This document shows, one piece after another, positions 16,380-24,690 of a stretch of DNA of 64,000 bases (position 1 is the stretch's first letter; each line of letters opens with the position of its first letter). A model generated the notes under the pieces. That model was not told the origin of the DNA. It saw nothing but the letters and a program-made list of their open reading frames with translations, and ran no database searches. The translations under genes were made by a program, and so were the position numbers. Origin of the DNA: Chryseobacterium sp. G0201 (GTDB lineage Bacteria > Bacteroidota > Bacteroidia > Flavobacteriales > Weeksellaceae); contig NZ_CP033917.1 in NCBI RefSeq assembly GCF_003815655.1, forward strand, positions 1,922,001 to 1,986,000, in the 5' to 3' direction.

Positions 16380-17591
16380 TTATTTACTCTTCTTCGTTCC
16401 TTGAATATTCGGTAAAAGAGCTGTGATAATACCCATCAAAGGTAAAAATGCACAGATCTTAAATACATACTCAATGCTTGTATCATCGGCAACTGCACCT
16501 AAAACAGCAGAGCCAATTCCGCCCATTCCGAACATGAATCCGAAGAATAATCCGGCAACCAAACCAATTTTATCAGGCATAAGATCTGTTGCGTAGACCA
16601 AAATAGCAGAAAATGCGGAAGCAATGATTAATCCGATGATAACGGCAAACGCGATCGTCCAAACTAATGAAAGATAAGGAAGACAAAGTGTAAATGGAGC
16701 AGCTCCTAAAATAGAGACCCAGATAATTTTCTTTCTGCCATATTTATCACCCAATTTTCCGCCTAAAATTGTTCCGACTGCAACTGCTGCAAGAAACATG
16801 AACAGGTACAATTGAGAATCTTTTACAGAAATATGAAATTTATCGATCAAAAAGAAGGTGAAATAATTCGTCATTGAAGCCAGATAAATGTATTTTGAAA
16901 ATACTAAAGCCAATAAAATACTCACAGAAAAGATTACTTTTTTTCTTGATAACTGAATATTAACGACCAAATCTTTGTGTTTTGCTGTTTTTTTGAAGGC
17001 TAATCTTTCAGCATACCAGTTTCCGATTCTCCATAACAGGATAATTCCGATAAAAGCGGCGATAGCAAATAATCCAACATATCCTTGACCTAAAGGAAGT
17101 ACAATAAGCGCAACCAACAACGGCCCGATCGCACTTCCGGAATTACCACCTACCTGAAAAATAGATTGAGCAAGTCCCTTTTGTCCACCGGAAGCAAGTT
17201 GAGCAACCCTTGAAGCCTCTGGGTGAAATATCGATGAGCCCATTCCGATCAAAGCAACTGAAATTAAAATAACATAATATTGATGAGCCGATGCTAAAAG
17301 TAAAAGTCCAGCCATTGATAATCCCATTCCGATGGCTAAAGATCTTGGATTTGGCTTTTTATCGGTATAAATTCCGACAAATGGCTGTAATATTGAAGCT
17401 GTAAGTTGAAATACCAAAGTAATAATACCTATCTGAGAAAAAGATAAGCTAAACTCGCCTTTAAGAATCGGATATAATGATGGAATCGTAGATTGGATCA
17501 GGTCATTCAAAAAATGCGAAAAACTGATCATAAATAAGATTGGATAAACAATTTTGTTGCTATCAATTGTTTTGGTCTGTATGTTATCCAT
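16380..17591 (-). CDS. MFS transporter, fosmidomycin resistance (Fsr) type
   Basis: 403 residues with about 12 membrane helices. Signature segments of the Fsr branch of the major facilitator superfamily are SFSHFLNDLIQSTIPSLYPI near the start, FVGIYTDKKPNPR between helices 2 and 3, GMGSSIFHPEASRVA in helix 4 and GGNSGSAIGPLL in helix 5. Members export small acidic or antibiotic molecules by proton antiport. It starts 69 bases after the FadR-type regulator gene, and a palindrome matching the one before the regulator lies in that gap, so it is probably controlled by that regulator. The natural substrate is unknown. Confidence 0.85.
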   Translation of the reverse strand: MDNIQTKTIDSNKIVYPILFMISFSHFLNDLIQSTIPSLYPILKGEFSLSFSQIGIITLVFQLTASILQPFVGIYTDKKPNPRSLAIGMGLSMAGLLLLASAHQYYVILISVALIGMGSSIFHPEASRVAQLASGGQKGLAQSIFQVGGNSGSAIGPLLVALIVLPLGQGYVGLFAIAAFIGIILLWRIGNWYAERLAFKKTAKHKDLVVNIQLSRKKVIFSVSILLALVFSKYIYLASMTNYFTFFLIDKFHISVKDSQLYLFMFLAAVAVGTILGGKLGDKYGRKKIIWVSILGAAPFTLCLPYLSLVWTIAFAVIIGLIIASAFSAILVYATDLMPDKIGLVAGLFFGFMFGMGGIGSAVLGAVADDTSIEYVFKICAFLPLMGIITALLPNIQGTKKSK

Positions 17592-17617
17592 AGAGTAGTG
17601 ATTTTTAATTCATCTTG

Positions 17618-17628
17618 TCATCTGATGA
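17618..17628. promoter_or_regulatory. Putative GntR operator before the MFS gene
   Basis: TCATCTGATGA, an 11-base palindrome with a central base, lies 27 bases upstream of the MFS start. The same 11 bases occur at 18333-18343 in front of the GntR gene itself. Confidence 0.6.
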
Positions 17629-17660
17629 ATTTTGTTATTATTTTTATTGTTTTTTATTTC

Positions 17661-18317
17661 TTAATACTTTTTTTCAACGATCCTTTGCGCAATTTGCGCG
17701 GCTTTTTCGGGATCTTTGTTTTCAATACTGTTATAAAGTTCGGTATGTATCTTCTGTGAGATCTTAAAAGAAGCGGTGTTGTTATTATGATTAATTTCGA
17801 AAGTTCTTAGAATATTCTTACTTGCAATTTTATAAATTTCCTTTAAAAGGGTATTACCGCAAGCTTCAGCGATCGAAACGTGAAAGTTTATATCTGCCAG
17901 ATAACATTCTTGTGCCTTGTTTTCTTCAGCAAGTTGTCCTCTGAGATCAAGGTAAGTTTTAATAGTTATTAATTCTTTTTCTGTACGATTGATGGCTGCC
18001 TTTGCTGCAATTTTTGAGTCCAGCAGAGATCTTACTTCAAGAACTTCCTCAATTTCTGCTTTACTCATTTGAATATCTAATGACTCCTGAATGTTTTTAG
18101 AAACCACAAAAGTTCCCACACCCTGTTGAACGCTCAATACTCCTTTAATAGATAAAATTTTTATAGCCTCGCGTATGCTTGATCGTCCTACACCGTAGAT
18201 TTTCATCAGTTCTGGTTCGATGGGTAATTTTTCACCTACTGGAAATGTATCATTAATTATTCCTTCGATAAGGTTTTCTGCTACTTCCTGAGCTAATGTT
18301 TTTCTTTGAATTTGCAT
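17661..18317 (-). CDS. FadR-subfamily GntR transcriptional regulator
   Basis: 218 residues. Residues about 5-70 form the GntR winged helix (LAQEVAENLIEGIINDTFPVG, GVGRSSIREAIKILSIKGVL, QQGVGTFV). Residues about 85-210 form an all-helical FCD ligand domain, with Asp144 and His148 in ADINFHVSIAEACGNTLL and His192 in IHTELYNSIENKD as the likely metal ligands. Such proteins release DNA when a small organic acid binds. It is the first gene of a pair with the Fsr-type exporter. A palindrome at 18333-18343, next to its -7 promoter box, suggests that it represses itself. Confidence 0.9.
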   Translation of the reverse strand: MQIQRKTLAQEVAENLIEGIINDTFPVGEKLPIEPELMKIYGVGRSSIREAIKILSIKGVLSVQQGVGTFVVSKNIQESLDIQMSKAEIEEVLEVRSLLDSKIAAKAAINRTEKELITIKTYLDLRGQLAEENKAQECYLADINFHVSIAEACGNTLLKEIYKIASKNILRTFEINHNNNTASFKISQKIHTELYNSIENKDPEKAAQIAQRIVEKKY

Positions 18318-18332
18318 ATTATATACGTCTTA

Positions 18333-18354
18333 TCATCTGATGATTGCAAAGGTA
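18333..18354 (-). promoter_or_regulatory. GntR gene promoter with overlapping palindromic operator
   Basis: On the minus strand TACCTTTG (complement of 18347-18354) is a TAnnTTTG -7 box. The palindrome TCATCTGATGA (18333-18343; ATCATCTGATGAT at 18332-18344) lies where transcription should begin, and an identical 11-mer stands before the co-regulated exporter. Confidence 0.62.
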
Positions 18355-18444
18355 AGCTTTTTATGAATAAGATAGAATAAATTATGTAATAATAGTTTAT
18401 AGGTAAAAGCAAAAAAGAGACTTTAAAAAATAAAGTCTCTTTTG

Positions 18445-18516
18445 TAGCCCGTAGGGGAGTCGAACCCCTCTTACCAGAATGAAAATCTGAGGTCCTAACC
18501 GATAGACGAACGGGCC
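18445..18516 (-). tRNA. tRNA-Glu (anticodon UUC)
   Basis: 72 bases on the minus strand. Acceptor stem GGCCCGT/ACGGGCT, D arm, anticodon stem TCAGA/TCTGG with loop TTTTCAT (anticodon TTC), T arm AGGGG-TTCGACT-CCCCT. CCA is not encoded. An identical copy lies at 18613-18684. Confidence 0.95.
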
Positions 18517-18612
18517 ATCTACCAAACTGTAATTAGATTACAGGGTTAGTATTTTGTTTTTATAAGTTTCAACTCTTATTTTAATTACCCGGTTAGTAGT
18601 AATTAAGTTTTG

Positions 18613-18684
18613 TAGCCCGTAGGGGAGTCGAACCCCTCTTACCAGAATGAAAATCTGAGGTCCTAACCGATAGACGAACGGGCC
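18613..18684 (-). tRNA. tRNA-Glu (anticodon UUC), second identical copy
   Basis: The 72 bases match the tRNA at 18445-18516, with the TTTTCAT anticodon loop. It lies 11 bases downstream of rpsT on the same strand, so it may be processed from a common transcript. Confidence 0.95.
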
Positions 18685-18695
18685 AACTATTCTTA

Positions 18696-18950
18696 TTAAG
18701 CTAGTTTATTAACGTGCTTAGTTAATTTGCTTTTCAAGTTAGCTGCTTTGTTTTTGTGGATAATATTTTTCTTAGCTAATTTATCCAATAAAGAGATAAC
18801 TTTTGGCAATTGCTCAGTAGCAGCAGCTTTGTCTTCTTCATTTCTTAAAACCTTCAAAGCTGTTCTAGCAGTCTTGTGATAGTATCTGTTACGAACTTTT
18901 CTAACTTCGTTTTGTCTTATTCTTTTTAATGCTGATTTATGATTTGCCAT
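18696..18950 (-). CDS. rpsT: 30S ribosomal protein S20
   Basis: 84 residues from the ATG ending at 18950, giving [20 protein letters not shown], the standard bS20 N-terminus; a start seven codons further up is open but has no family support. The protein is Lys/Arg-rich and helical ([19 protein letters not shown] at the end) and binds 16S rRNA in the body of the small subunit. Two tRNA-Glu genes follow on the same strand. Confidence 0.96.
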   Translation of the reverse strand: MANHKSALKRIRQNEVRKVRNRYYHKTARTALKVLRNEEDKAAATEQLPKVISLLDKLAKKNIIHKNKAANLKSKLTKHVNKLA

Positions 18951-18968
18951 ATCGTTTAAATGTGAGTG

Positions 18969-19000
18969 CAAAAATAAAAACTTTTTTGATACCTGCCAAA
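18969..19000 (-). promoter_or_regulatory. Promoter for rpsT
   Basis: On the minus strand TTTG (complement of 18997-19000) and TATTTTTG (complement of 18969-18976) are 20 bases apart, a good match to the Bacteroidota -33/-7 pattern, about 20 bases before the start codon. Confidence 0.7.
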
Positions 19001-19026
19001 TTATTTTTGACTTTTTTTGAAAAATT

Positions 19027-19347
19027 TTAATTTTCTTCTGAAAGGTACTTTTTAAGCTTATCTATTGCTTGTTCTATTTTAAAATTTTCTTGTTCTTTAT
19101 CTATTCTTTTGATAATATTTTCCAACATTATCATTGCGTTGTTCCATTCTCCGGTGGTGTTGGTGAAGGTTAGTCCGTCAATTGTAACTTCCATCGCTCC
19201 TCTTTCTCCACTCTTGTAAAGTCTGAAACTTATTTTATCATCCTTGCCTATTATCCCATCTTCATTGATTTTTAAATCGTAACTTTTTGGGTTAGAGTGG
19301 ATTTTATTAAAAAGCAACTTGGCTTCTTGTATTTTTAAATCCGGCAT
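19027..19347 (-). CDS. Small uncharacterised protein
   Basis: 106 residues, no signal peptide or membrane helix, Lys/Glu-rich at the C-terminus. The middle ([22 protein letters not shown]) reads as beta strands and the end ([20 protein letters not shown]) as a long helix or coiled coil. It stands alone between rpsT and the third tRNA-Glu. I do not recognise the family. The codon use looks like that of its neighbours, so I accept it as a real gene with moderate confidence. Confidence 0.55.
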   Translation of the reverse strand: MPDLKIQEAKLLFNKIHSNPKSYDLKINEDGIIGKDDKISFRLYKSGERGAMEVTIDGLTFTNTTGEWNNAMIMLENIIKRIDKEQENFKIEQAIDKLKKYLSEEN

Positions 19348-19564
19348 GATATAAAATTATTTGTAAATCTTTCCGGAAATACATCCTTCGGACTTAATAA
19401 ATTAGTATTCATCATTTTGCTTTTTCTTAACTTTAAGATCATAGAACATTAGGGATTTAATGTTTTTCACCTATTTTCTCTTATTTAAGAATAAATGCGG
19501 TTGCAAAATTAAATAAAATTTTTCAATTTTCTGTAATTTTTGCATATCAGAATACTTTTTTCTG

Positions 19565-19636
19565 TAGTCTATAGGAGAATCGAACTCCTGTTGCAAGGAT
19601 GAAAACCTTGAGTCCTAACCACTAGACGAATAGACC
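19565..19636 (-). tRNA. tRNA-Glu (anticodon UUC), divergent copy
   Basis: 72 bases on the minus strand with acceptor stem GGTCTAT/ATAGACT, anticodon stem CAAGG/CCTTG, loop TTTTCAT (anticodon TTC) and T arm AGGAG-TTCGATT-CTCCT. The stems differ from the two other tRNA-Glu genes, but the loop and anticodon are the same. Confidence 0.92.
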
Positions 19637-19692
19637 AAATTTTGAGGTTGCAAAAGTAGAAATTAACTTTTAAACTTCAAAATTATTTTTTA

Positions 19693-20985
19693 CTATTTAT
19701 AAACTTTTTGAATGACCGTATTTTTAACTCCTTTAGCTTCAATATCTTTCTGAAGTTTCACAGCATCCTCTAAACTGAAAAGTTTTCCGTAAGTGTAGTA
19801 AAAAGTACCGTCTTCCTTGTTTCTTTCAACATCTTTTAGAGTTTGTATGATAAATGAGTTACCATTTAATTTTTCACCTACATAGACTTCAATAGTGTAA
19901 TAACCTGTGCTTAATTTTTGGTTTGGCATAAATCCAACGGCAAATGCATTTCTGAACCCTGCATCTTTAGCCGTTCTAAGGTTAATATCTTTCACAGAAG
20001 CCATATTGGTTACTCCGTAATAGTATTTGTATAGCCCATTCTCTTTGATAGGAAGAATATAATTTAATCCTTTTAAAGCAGGGTCTCCGTCTTTATATTT
20101 GGTAGGAGAGCTCATTAATAATATTCTGAAATCGTTCTTTAGTGCAACTTCGGCAGGTTTTTCCGGTTCAGGTTTTTTTGTGGTTGAACTGTATGCTCCT
20201 CCGGATTTTCTATCAATCGCTTTTTTATAATCAATGATAGCATTATAAATACTTTGTGCAATTTCATCCTGACCTTTTTCTGATGCCAGATAATGACTTT
20301 CTTCTGCATGATTGATGAATCCTGTTTCAATAAGAACCGACGGCATTGCATTCATACGAAGAACGTGTAAGTTTTTTTGGAAAACACCTCTTGAGAATCT
20401 TTTATCTTTTTCAACAAAATTTCCTTCTACCAATCCGCCTAAAAGAAGACTGGATTCTAAATATTTACTTTGCTGAAGTTTTAAGGCAATTAATGATTCG
20501 GGAGAACTTGCATCATAAGAACCAAACGTCTGTTTATCTTTTTCGTCAAGGAAAATCACATCATTCTCTCTTTTTGCAACTTCTAGGTTGGTATCGTTCT
20601 GATCTGGACCTTGTACATAAGTTTCGGTTCCGTAAGCTCCGGATCTTTGTGCGGAATTACAGTGTACTGATACGAAAAGATCTGCTTTGCTCCTGTTTGC
20701 AAGGTTGGTTCTGTCCGATAAAGAAGGATATTCATCATATTTACGAGTGTAAATTACTTTAAAGTCCTTATTTCTCTCCAGCATATTACCAATTTTTAAC
20801 ACAACGGCTAGGGTAACATCCTTTTCAGCGATTCTTCCAATGTCTGCGTAGTTTCTATTGGCTCCATGGTCACTTCCCCCGTGTCCGGCATCTAAAACGA
20901 TGGTAAATTTCTTCTGCGAAAAAATAAAATTACAGACCAGTATTAGGAGAAATGATAAAATTATTTTAAAATTTTGTTTGTGCAT
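19693..20985 (-). CDS. N-acetylmuramoyl-L-alanine amidase (Amidase_3) with SPOR-like tail
   Basis: 430 residues. A signal peptide of about 23 residues (ILVCNFIFSQ) is followed by an Amidase_3 domain: VLDAGHGGSDHGA with the first zinc His and a Glu in IAEKDVTL, LFVSVHCNSAQ with the next zinc His, and the catalytic Glu in PSVLIETGFINHAEE. Such enzymes cut the bond between muramic acid and the stem peptide during cell separation. The last 80 residues (GYYTIEVYVGEKLNGNSF, EDAVKLQKDIEAKGVKNTVI) look like a SPOR-type peptidoglycan-binding fold. It is divergent from the LptD-like gene, sharing a short spacer. Confidence 0.9.
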   Translation of the reverse strand: MHKQNFKIILSFLLILVCNFIFSQKKFTIVLDAGHGGSDHGANRNYADIGRIAEKDVTLAVVLKIGNMLERNKDFKVIYTRKYDEYPSLSDRTNLANRSKADLFVSVHCNSAQRSGAYGTETYVQGPDQNDTNLEVAKRENDVIFLDEKDKQTFGSYDASSPESLIALKLQQSKYLESSLLLGGLVEGNFVEKDKRFSRGVFQKNLHVLRMNAMPSVLIETGFINHAEESHYLASEKGQDEIAQSIYNAIIDYKKAIDRKSGGAYSSTTKKPEPEKPAEVALKNDFRILLMSSPTKYKDGDPALKGLNYILPIKENGLYKYYYGVTNMASVKDINLRTAKDAGFRNAFAVGFMPNQKLSTGYYTIEVYVGEKLNGNSFIIQTLKDVERNKEDGTFYYTYGKLFSLEDAVKLQKDIEAKGVKNTVIQKVYK

Positions 20986-21051
20986 CTTACAGTTTTAAAA
21001 ATTATATTAATTTTGAGCCTGAATTATATACATTATAAATATATACAAAAA

Positions 21052-23643
21052 TTGGTCAAAACCGTCTTCAAAAATATATTACAAATTTCAATTATCCTAA
21101 TTTTTAACAGTTTTTTAGCACAGCAAACGTCTGAAAAATTGCCTAAAAATGCGGTTAATGATACTATTTCCAAAAAGGATACCATTGTTGTAAAAAAAGA
21201 GTCTTTAGATGATATTCTTCAGACTAAGGCAGATAATATCCGTAGAGACTTCCCTAAAAAGATGATTTACCTGAACAAAAATGCTCAGGTGAAGTATCAG
21301 GATATGCAGATTGATGCAGATTATATCTCCATAGATGAACAAAAAAGTTTAATGTATGCGAGAGGAAAACAGGATTCTTTAGGAAAAATCATCGAGCCGG
21401 TTATTACAACACAGGCAGGGAAAAAATACGAGACCGATCAGTTTCAGTATAACACCAAAACAAAGCAGGCAATCGCTTTTAATGCCCGAACTGAAGAAAG
21501 TGAAGGGGTAATTATTGCTCAAAAGACAAAGAAGTACAACGATTCTGTATTTGCAATGAGAAATGCGTTGTATACTACTGATGAATATTTTATCAAGAAA
21601 AAAGATACTGCGGCGGATTATCACATGCTTGCTTCCAATATTAAATTAATTAAAACTAAAGAGAAATCTCAGATCATAACGGGACCCATTCAATTATATA
21701 TTGAGAGAGTTCCGACACCTTTGATCATGCCATTTGCGATCTTACCTTTTTCTGATAAAAGATCTGCAGGTATTTTGATCCCGAGTTTTGGAGAAAGGCA
21801 GGATGTAGGTTTCTTTTTAAACGGATTAGGTTATTATCAGCCGATTGGAGAGCATTTTGACCTTAAAGTTTTGGCTGATATTTATACAAAAGGAAGCTGG
21901 AATTTAAGACCAGAAATGAACTATCTGAAAAAATACCGCTACTCCGGAAACTTCTCCGCAGATGTCGGAACAATGGTAAGAGGGATCAAAGGTCTTGATG
22001 ATTATAATAAAAACAGTACCTATAGAATTGCATGGAGACATACGCAGGATACAAAAGCGAATCCTTTTCTAACGTTCTCTGCTTCAGTGGATATCGTAAG
22101 TACCAAATTTTATAACAATACGCTGAATAACAACTATATTCTAAATCAGAATGTATTAAATACTCAACAAAACTCAACCGTAACAATCACGAAAAGGTTC
22201 TTGAAATTACCTATCACGATCACAGGAACAACTTCTTACTCTCAGAATTTTGCAACAGGGCAGGCTGATCTTCGTTTGCCTCAAATGAATGTTGCGATCA
22301 ATCAGTTTTATTTATTTAAATCTAAAACAGGGGTAAGATCCGGTTTATTAGAAAATATCACGGTAAATACCGGAATTAATTTAACAAATTTTGTGAGAAC
22401 CGAGGAAGGCGAGCTTTTCAAAAAAGAAATGTGGGACAAAATGGAAACCGGGCTTAAAAATAACATCGCCTTAGGAACCAACACCACGATTGCAAAATAT
22501 TTCACATTCAGTTTAGGAGCTAATATTGATAATGCTTTAACGACAAAAACGATCAATAAATTTTATGATCCTATCGCAAATAAAGACGTTACTGAAACTA
22601 ATAAAGGAATTACGGGATATTCTACATTCTCATCAACAGCAAGTATTCAGACGACGCTTTACGGAATGCTGAAATTCAAAAAAGGATCTGCGATAGAAGC
22701 TGTAAGACATATGATGACACCGAGTATCGGGTTTACTTATTCTCCTGATTTTGGAGGTTCAGGTTTCGGATATTATAAAAACTATTATAACGCAACAGGA
22801 GCTTTAACTCCATATTCAATTTTTGAGGGAGGTATCGTTGGAAGTCCTTCAAGCGGATTGGTTGGCGCTTTAGGATTCAATATCGGTAACAATATCGAGA
22901 TGAAGGTTAAATCTAAAAGCGACTCTACCGGAGTGAAAAAGATAAAAATATTTGAATCTTTAAACCTTTCTGGAAGTTATAATTTCGCTGCGAATGATCA
23001 CCCATGGTCAATCTTTACGATCAACGGACAATCTTCTTTCTTCAATAATAAATTGAACGTTAATACGAGCTTATCTTTAGATCCATATAAAATTGTCTAT
23101 CTTCCGGGACAAGACACCGGCGGTATCAGAACAGAAGAATTTGGTCACTTTAGTGTACAAGGATTTAATGTTCAGCTATCTTATCCTTTAAGCAGTGAAA
23201 TTTTTGGAGAAAAAACTGATTACGCTAAAAAATATAAATCAAAGGGTGAGATAAGAAACGAAAATTATTATTTTGATGATGATAATTATGCTCGTTTCGA
23301 TCAGGCATGGACTTTGAATGTAAATGCAAACTATGCCTATACAAAAAGTGCTGGTAATAGAATTCCGACAAGAATGGCTTCAGTAGGACTTGATGGGAGT
23401 GTAAAATTAACTCCTTTCTGGAATATCAACGGAAGTACTCACTACGACATGGTAACGAAAGAATTGGCATATACGAGAATAGGTTTCTCAAGAGATCAGC
23501 GAAGTTTTACCATTAATTTTAACTGGGTTCCTTTCGGACAGTATAAAGTGTATGACTTCTTTATTGGTATAAAAGCTAATATTTTAAGTGATGCGCTGAA
23601 ATATAAAGACAGAAGTTTCACACAGCCAAACTCACCTTTCTAA
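21052..23643 (+). CDS. LptD-like LPS assembly outer-membrane protein
   Basis: About 863 residues if it starts at TTG 21052, which gives a compact signal peptide ending FLAQQ; the frame is open back to a TTG at 20974, and no ATG is available, so the start is uncertain. Residues about 40-180 form an OstA/LptA-like jellyroll (NAQVKYQDMQIDADYISID, ARTEESEGVIIAQ), and the rest is a large barrel (FAILPFSDKRSAGILIPSFG, final FDFFIGIKANILSDALKYKD-like strands). LptD places lipopolysaccharide in the outer leaflet of the outer membrane. Bacteroidota versions differ from the E. coli protein, so I leave out the symbol. Confidence 0.82.
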   Translation: MVKTVFKNILQISIILIFNSFLAQQTSEKLPKNAVNDTISKKDTIVVKKESLDDILQTKADNIRRDFPKKMIYLNKNAQVKYQDMQIDADYISIDEQKSLMYARGKQDSLGKIIEPVITTQAGKKYETDQFQYNTKTKQAIAFNARTEESEGVIIAQKTKKYNDSVFAMRNALYTTDEYFIKKKDTAADYHMLASNIKLIKTKEKSQIITGPIQLYIERVPTPLIMPFAILPFSDKRSAGILIPSFGERQDVGFFLNGLGYYQPIGEHFDLKVLADIYTKGSWNLRPEMNYLKKYRYSGNFSADVGTMVRGIKGLDDYNKNSTYRIAWRHTQDTKANPFLTFSASVDIVSTKFYNNTLNNNYILNQNVLNTQQNSTVTITKRFLKLPITITGTTSYSQNFATGQADLRLPQMNVAINQFYLFKSKTGVRSGLLENITVNTGINLTNFVRTEEGELFKKEMWDKMETGLKNNIALGTNTTIAKYFTFSLGANIDNALTTKTINKFYDPIANKDVTETNKGITGYSTFSSTASIQTTLYGMLKFKKGSAIEAVRHMMTPSIGFTYSPDFGGSGFGYYKNYYNATGALTPYSIFEGGIVGSPSSGLVGALGFNIGNNIEMKVKSKSDSTGVKKIKIFESLNLSGSYNFAANDHPWSIFTINGQSSFFNNKLNVNTSLSLDPYKIVYLPGQDTGGIRTEEFGHFSVQGFNVQLSYPLSSEIFGEKTDYAKKYKSKGEIRNENYYFDDDNYARFDQAWTLNVNANYAYTKSAGNRIPTRMASVGLDGSVKLTPFWNINGSTHYDMVTKELAYTRIGFSRDQRSFTINFNWVPFGQYKVYDFFIGIKANILSDALKYKDRSFTQPNSPF

Positions 23644-23672
23644 ATATCATATTGATATTTGAATATAAATTT

Positions 23673-23680
23673 TATATTTG
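23673..23680 (+). promoter_or_regulatory. Promoter -7 box for ridA
   Basis: TATATTTG fits TAnnTTTG, with a TTG at 23652-23654 18 bases upstream. It gives a leader of about 100 bases before ridA. Confidence 0.6.
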
Positions 23681-23786
23681 CACCCAAAATAAATTCTAAT
23701 GAAATCACTGTTGACTCAATTTTCTAAATAGACGAATACAGGAAGTAGTGATTGCATATGATCTTAGTAAAAATAAGTAACTACAT

Positions 23787-24167
23787 ATGAAAAAAGTAAT
23801 CAACACAGTGAATGCACCTGCAGCTATCGGACCTTACTCTCAAGCAAATCTTGCAAACGGAGTACTATATATTTCTGGTCAGATCCCTGTAGATCCTGCA
23901 ACTGGTAAATTGGTAGAAGGAATTGAAAAAGAAACGCACCAAGTAATGAAAAACCTTGAAGCAATTCTTACTGAAGCTGGAATGACATTTAAAAATGTTG
24001 TGAAAGCAAGCATTTTCCTTAAAAGTATGGATGATTTCGCGGTGATGAATGATATTTATGCATCATATTTAGATGCAGAGAGCTTTCCGGCTCGTGAAAC
24101 TGTACAGGTTTCTTGCCTGCCTAAAAATGTTGATATTGAAATTTCTATGATCGCACACCAGGATTAA
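23787..24167 (+). CDS. ridA: RidA family reactive imine deaminase
   Basis: 126 residues, the full family length. Signatures are IGPYSQANLANG at the start, YISGQIPVDP, NLEAILTEAGMTF, and PARETVQVSCLP, which carries the Arg that binds the substrate carboxylate. RidA hydrolyses 2-aminoacrylate and other enamine/imine by-products of PLP enzymes to keto acids and ammonia in the cytoplasm. Its stop overlaps the start of the next membrane-protein gene (TAATG), so they are co-translated. Confidence 0.93.
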   Translation: MKKVINTVNAPAAIGPYSQANLANGVLYISGQIPVDPATGKLVEGIEKETHQVMKNLEAILTEAGMTFKNVVKASIFLKSMDDFAVMNDIYASYLDAESFPARETVQVSCLPKNVDIEISMIAHQD

Positions 24168-24622
24168 TGAGCTTTATAAGAAATACATTTGCGGTTTTGA
24201 TGGGGCTTGCTATCGCGGGGCTTATTATCACTCTTGGTATAAGGGCTTTTCCGCAGTGGGTTACTTTTGAAGCGTTTGCTCCGTTTGAGCATTGGCAGAG
24301 GTTTCTTTACAGTATGAAAGATGATGAGGCTTTCTTTGGCTTCCTTTTGTTTATTTCCGGTTTAGGAAGTACTTTTGGAGGGGTAGCAACGGCAATCATT
24401 GTGAAGTATGCTAAAGTGGCTTATGCTATTCTTATTGGCTTTATCATGTTGTTTATCGCCATGTTGGATGTTATTATTTTTCCTTATCATCCTACGTTTT
24501 ATAAAATATCTATTTTCCTTACGTTTTTTCCTTTCGCATGGATCGGAGGCAAGATTGTAGAAGTTATTTATGAACGGAAGAAGAAAAAAAGGATCGCCGA
24601 TAAAATGAACAATAAATCATAA
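24167..24622 (+). CDS. Small integral membrane protein, function unknown
   Basis: 151 residues with four hydrophobic segments (about residues 5-25, 58-80, 86-108, 114-135) and a Lys/Arg-rich cytoplasmic tail (ERKKKKRIADK). Its start overlaps the ridA stop by one base. I do not recognise a named family. The tight coupling to ridA may only reflect shared transcription. Confidence 0.75.
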   Translation: MSFIRNTFAVLMGLAIAGLIITLGIRAFPQWVTFEAFAPFEHWQRFLYSMKDDEAFFGFLLFISGLGSTFGGVATAIIVKYAKVAYAILIGFIMLFIAMLDVIIFPYHPTFYKISIFLTFFPFAWIGGKIVEVIYERKKKKRIADKMNNKS

Positions 24623-24626
24623 ATAA

Positions 24627-24660
24627 AAAAACCGCTACAAATTCTGTAGCGGTTTTTCTT
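24627..24660. terminator. Bidirectional terminator between convergent genes
   Basis: A 13-bp stem AAAAACCGCTACA (24627-24639) and TGTAGCGGTTTTT (24645-24657) with an AATTC loop. It has A before and T after, so it can serve both the ridA unit on plus and may lie beyond the htrA stop on minus. Confidence 0.9.
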
Positions 24661-24690
24661 TGATATGAAAATGTTTAGTTTTAATTTTTA

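Noticed and set aside
20346..20762. 138-codon plus-strand ORF inside the amidase gene
   Set aside because: Antisense to conserved Amidase_3 motifs and without family features.
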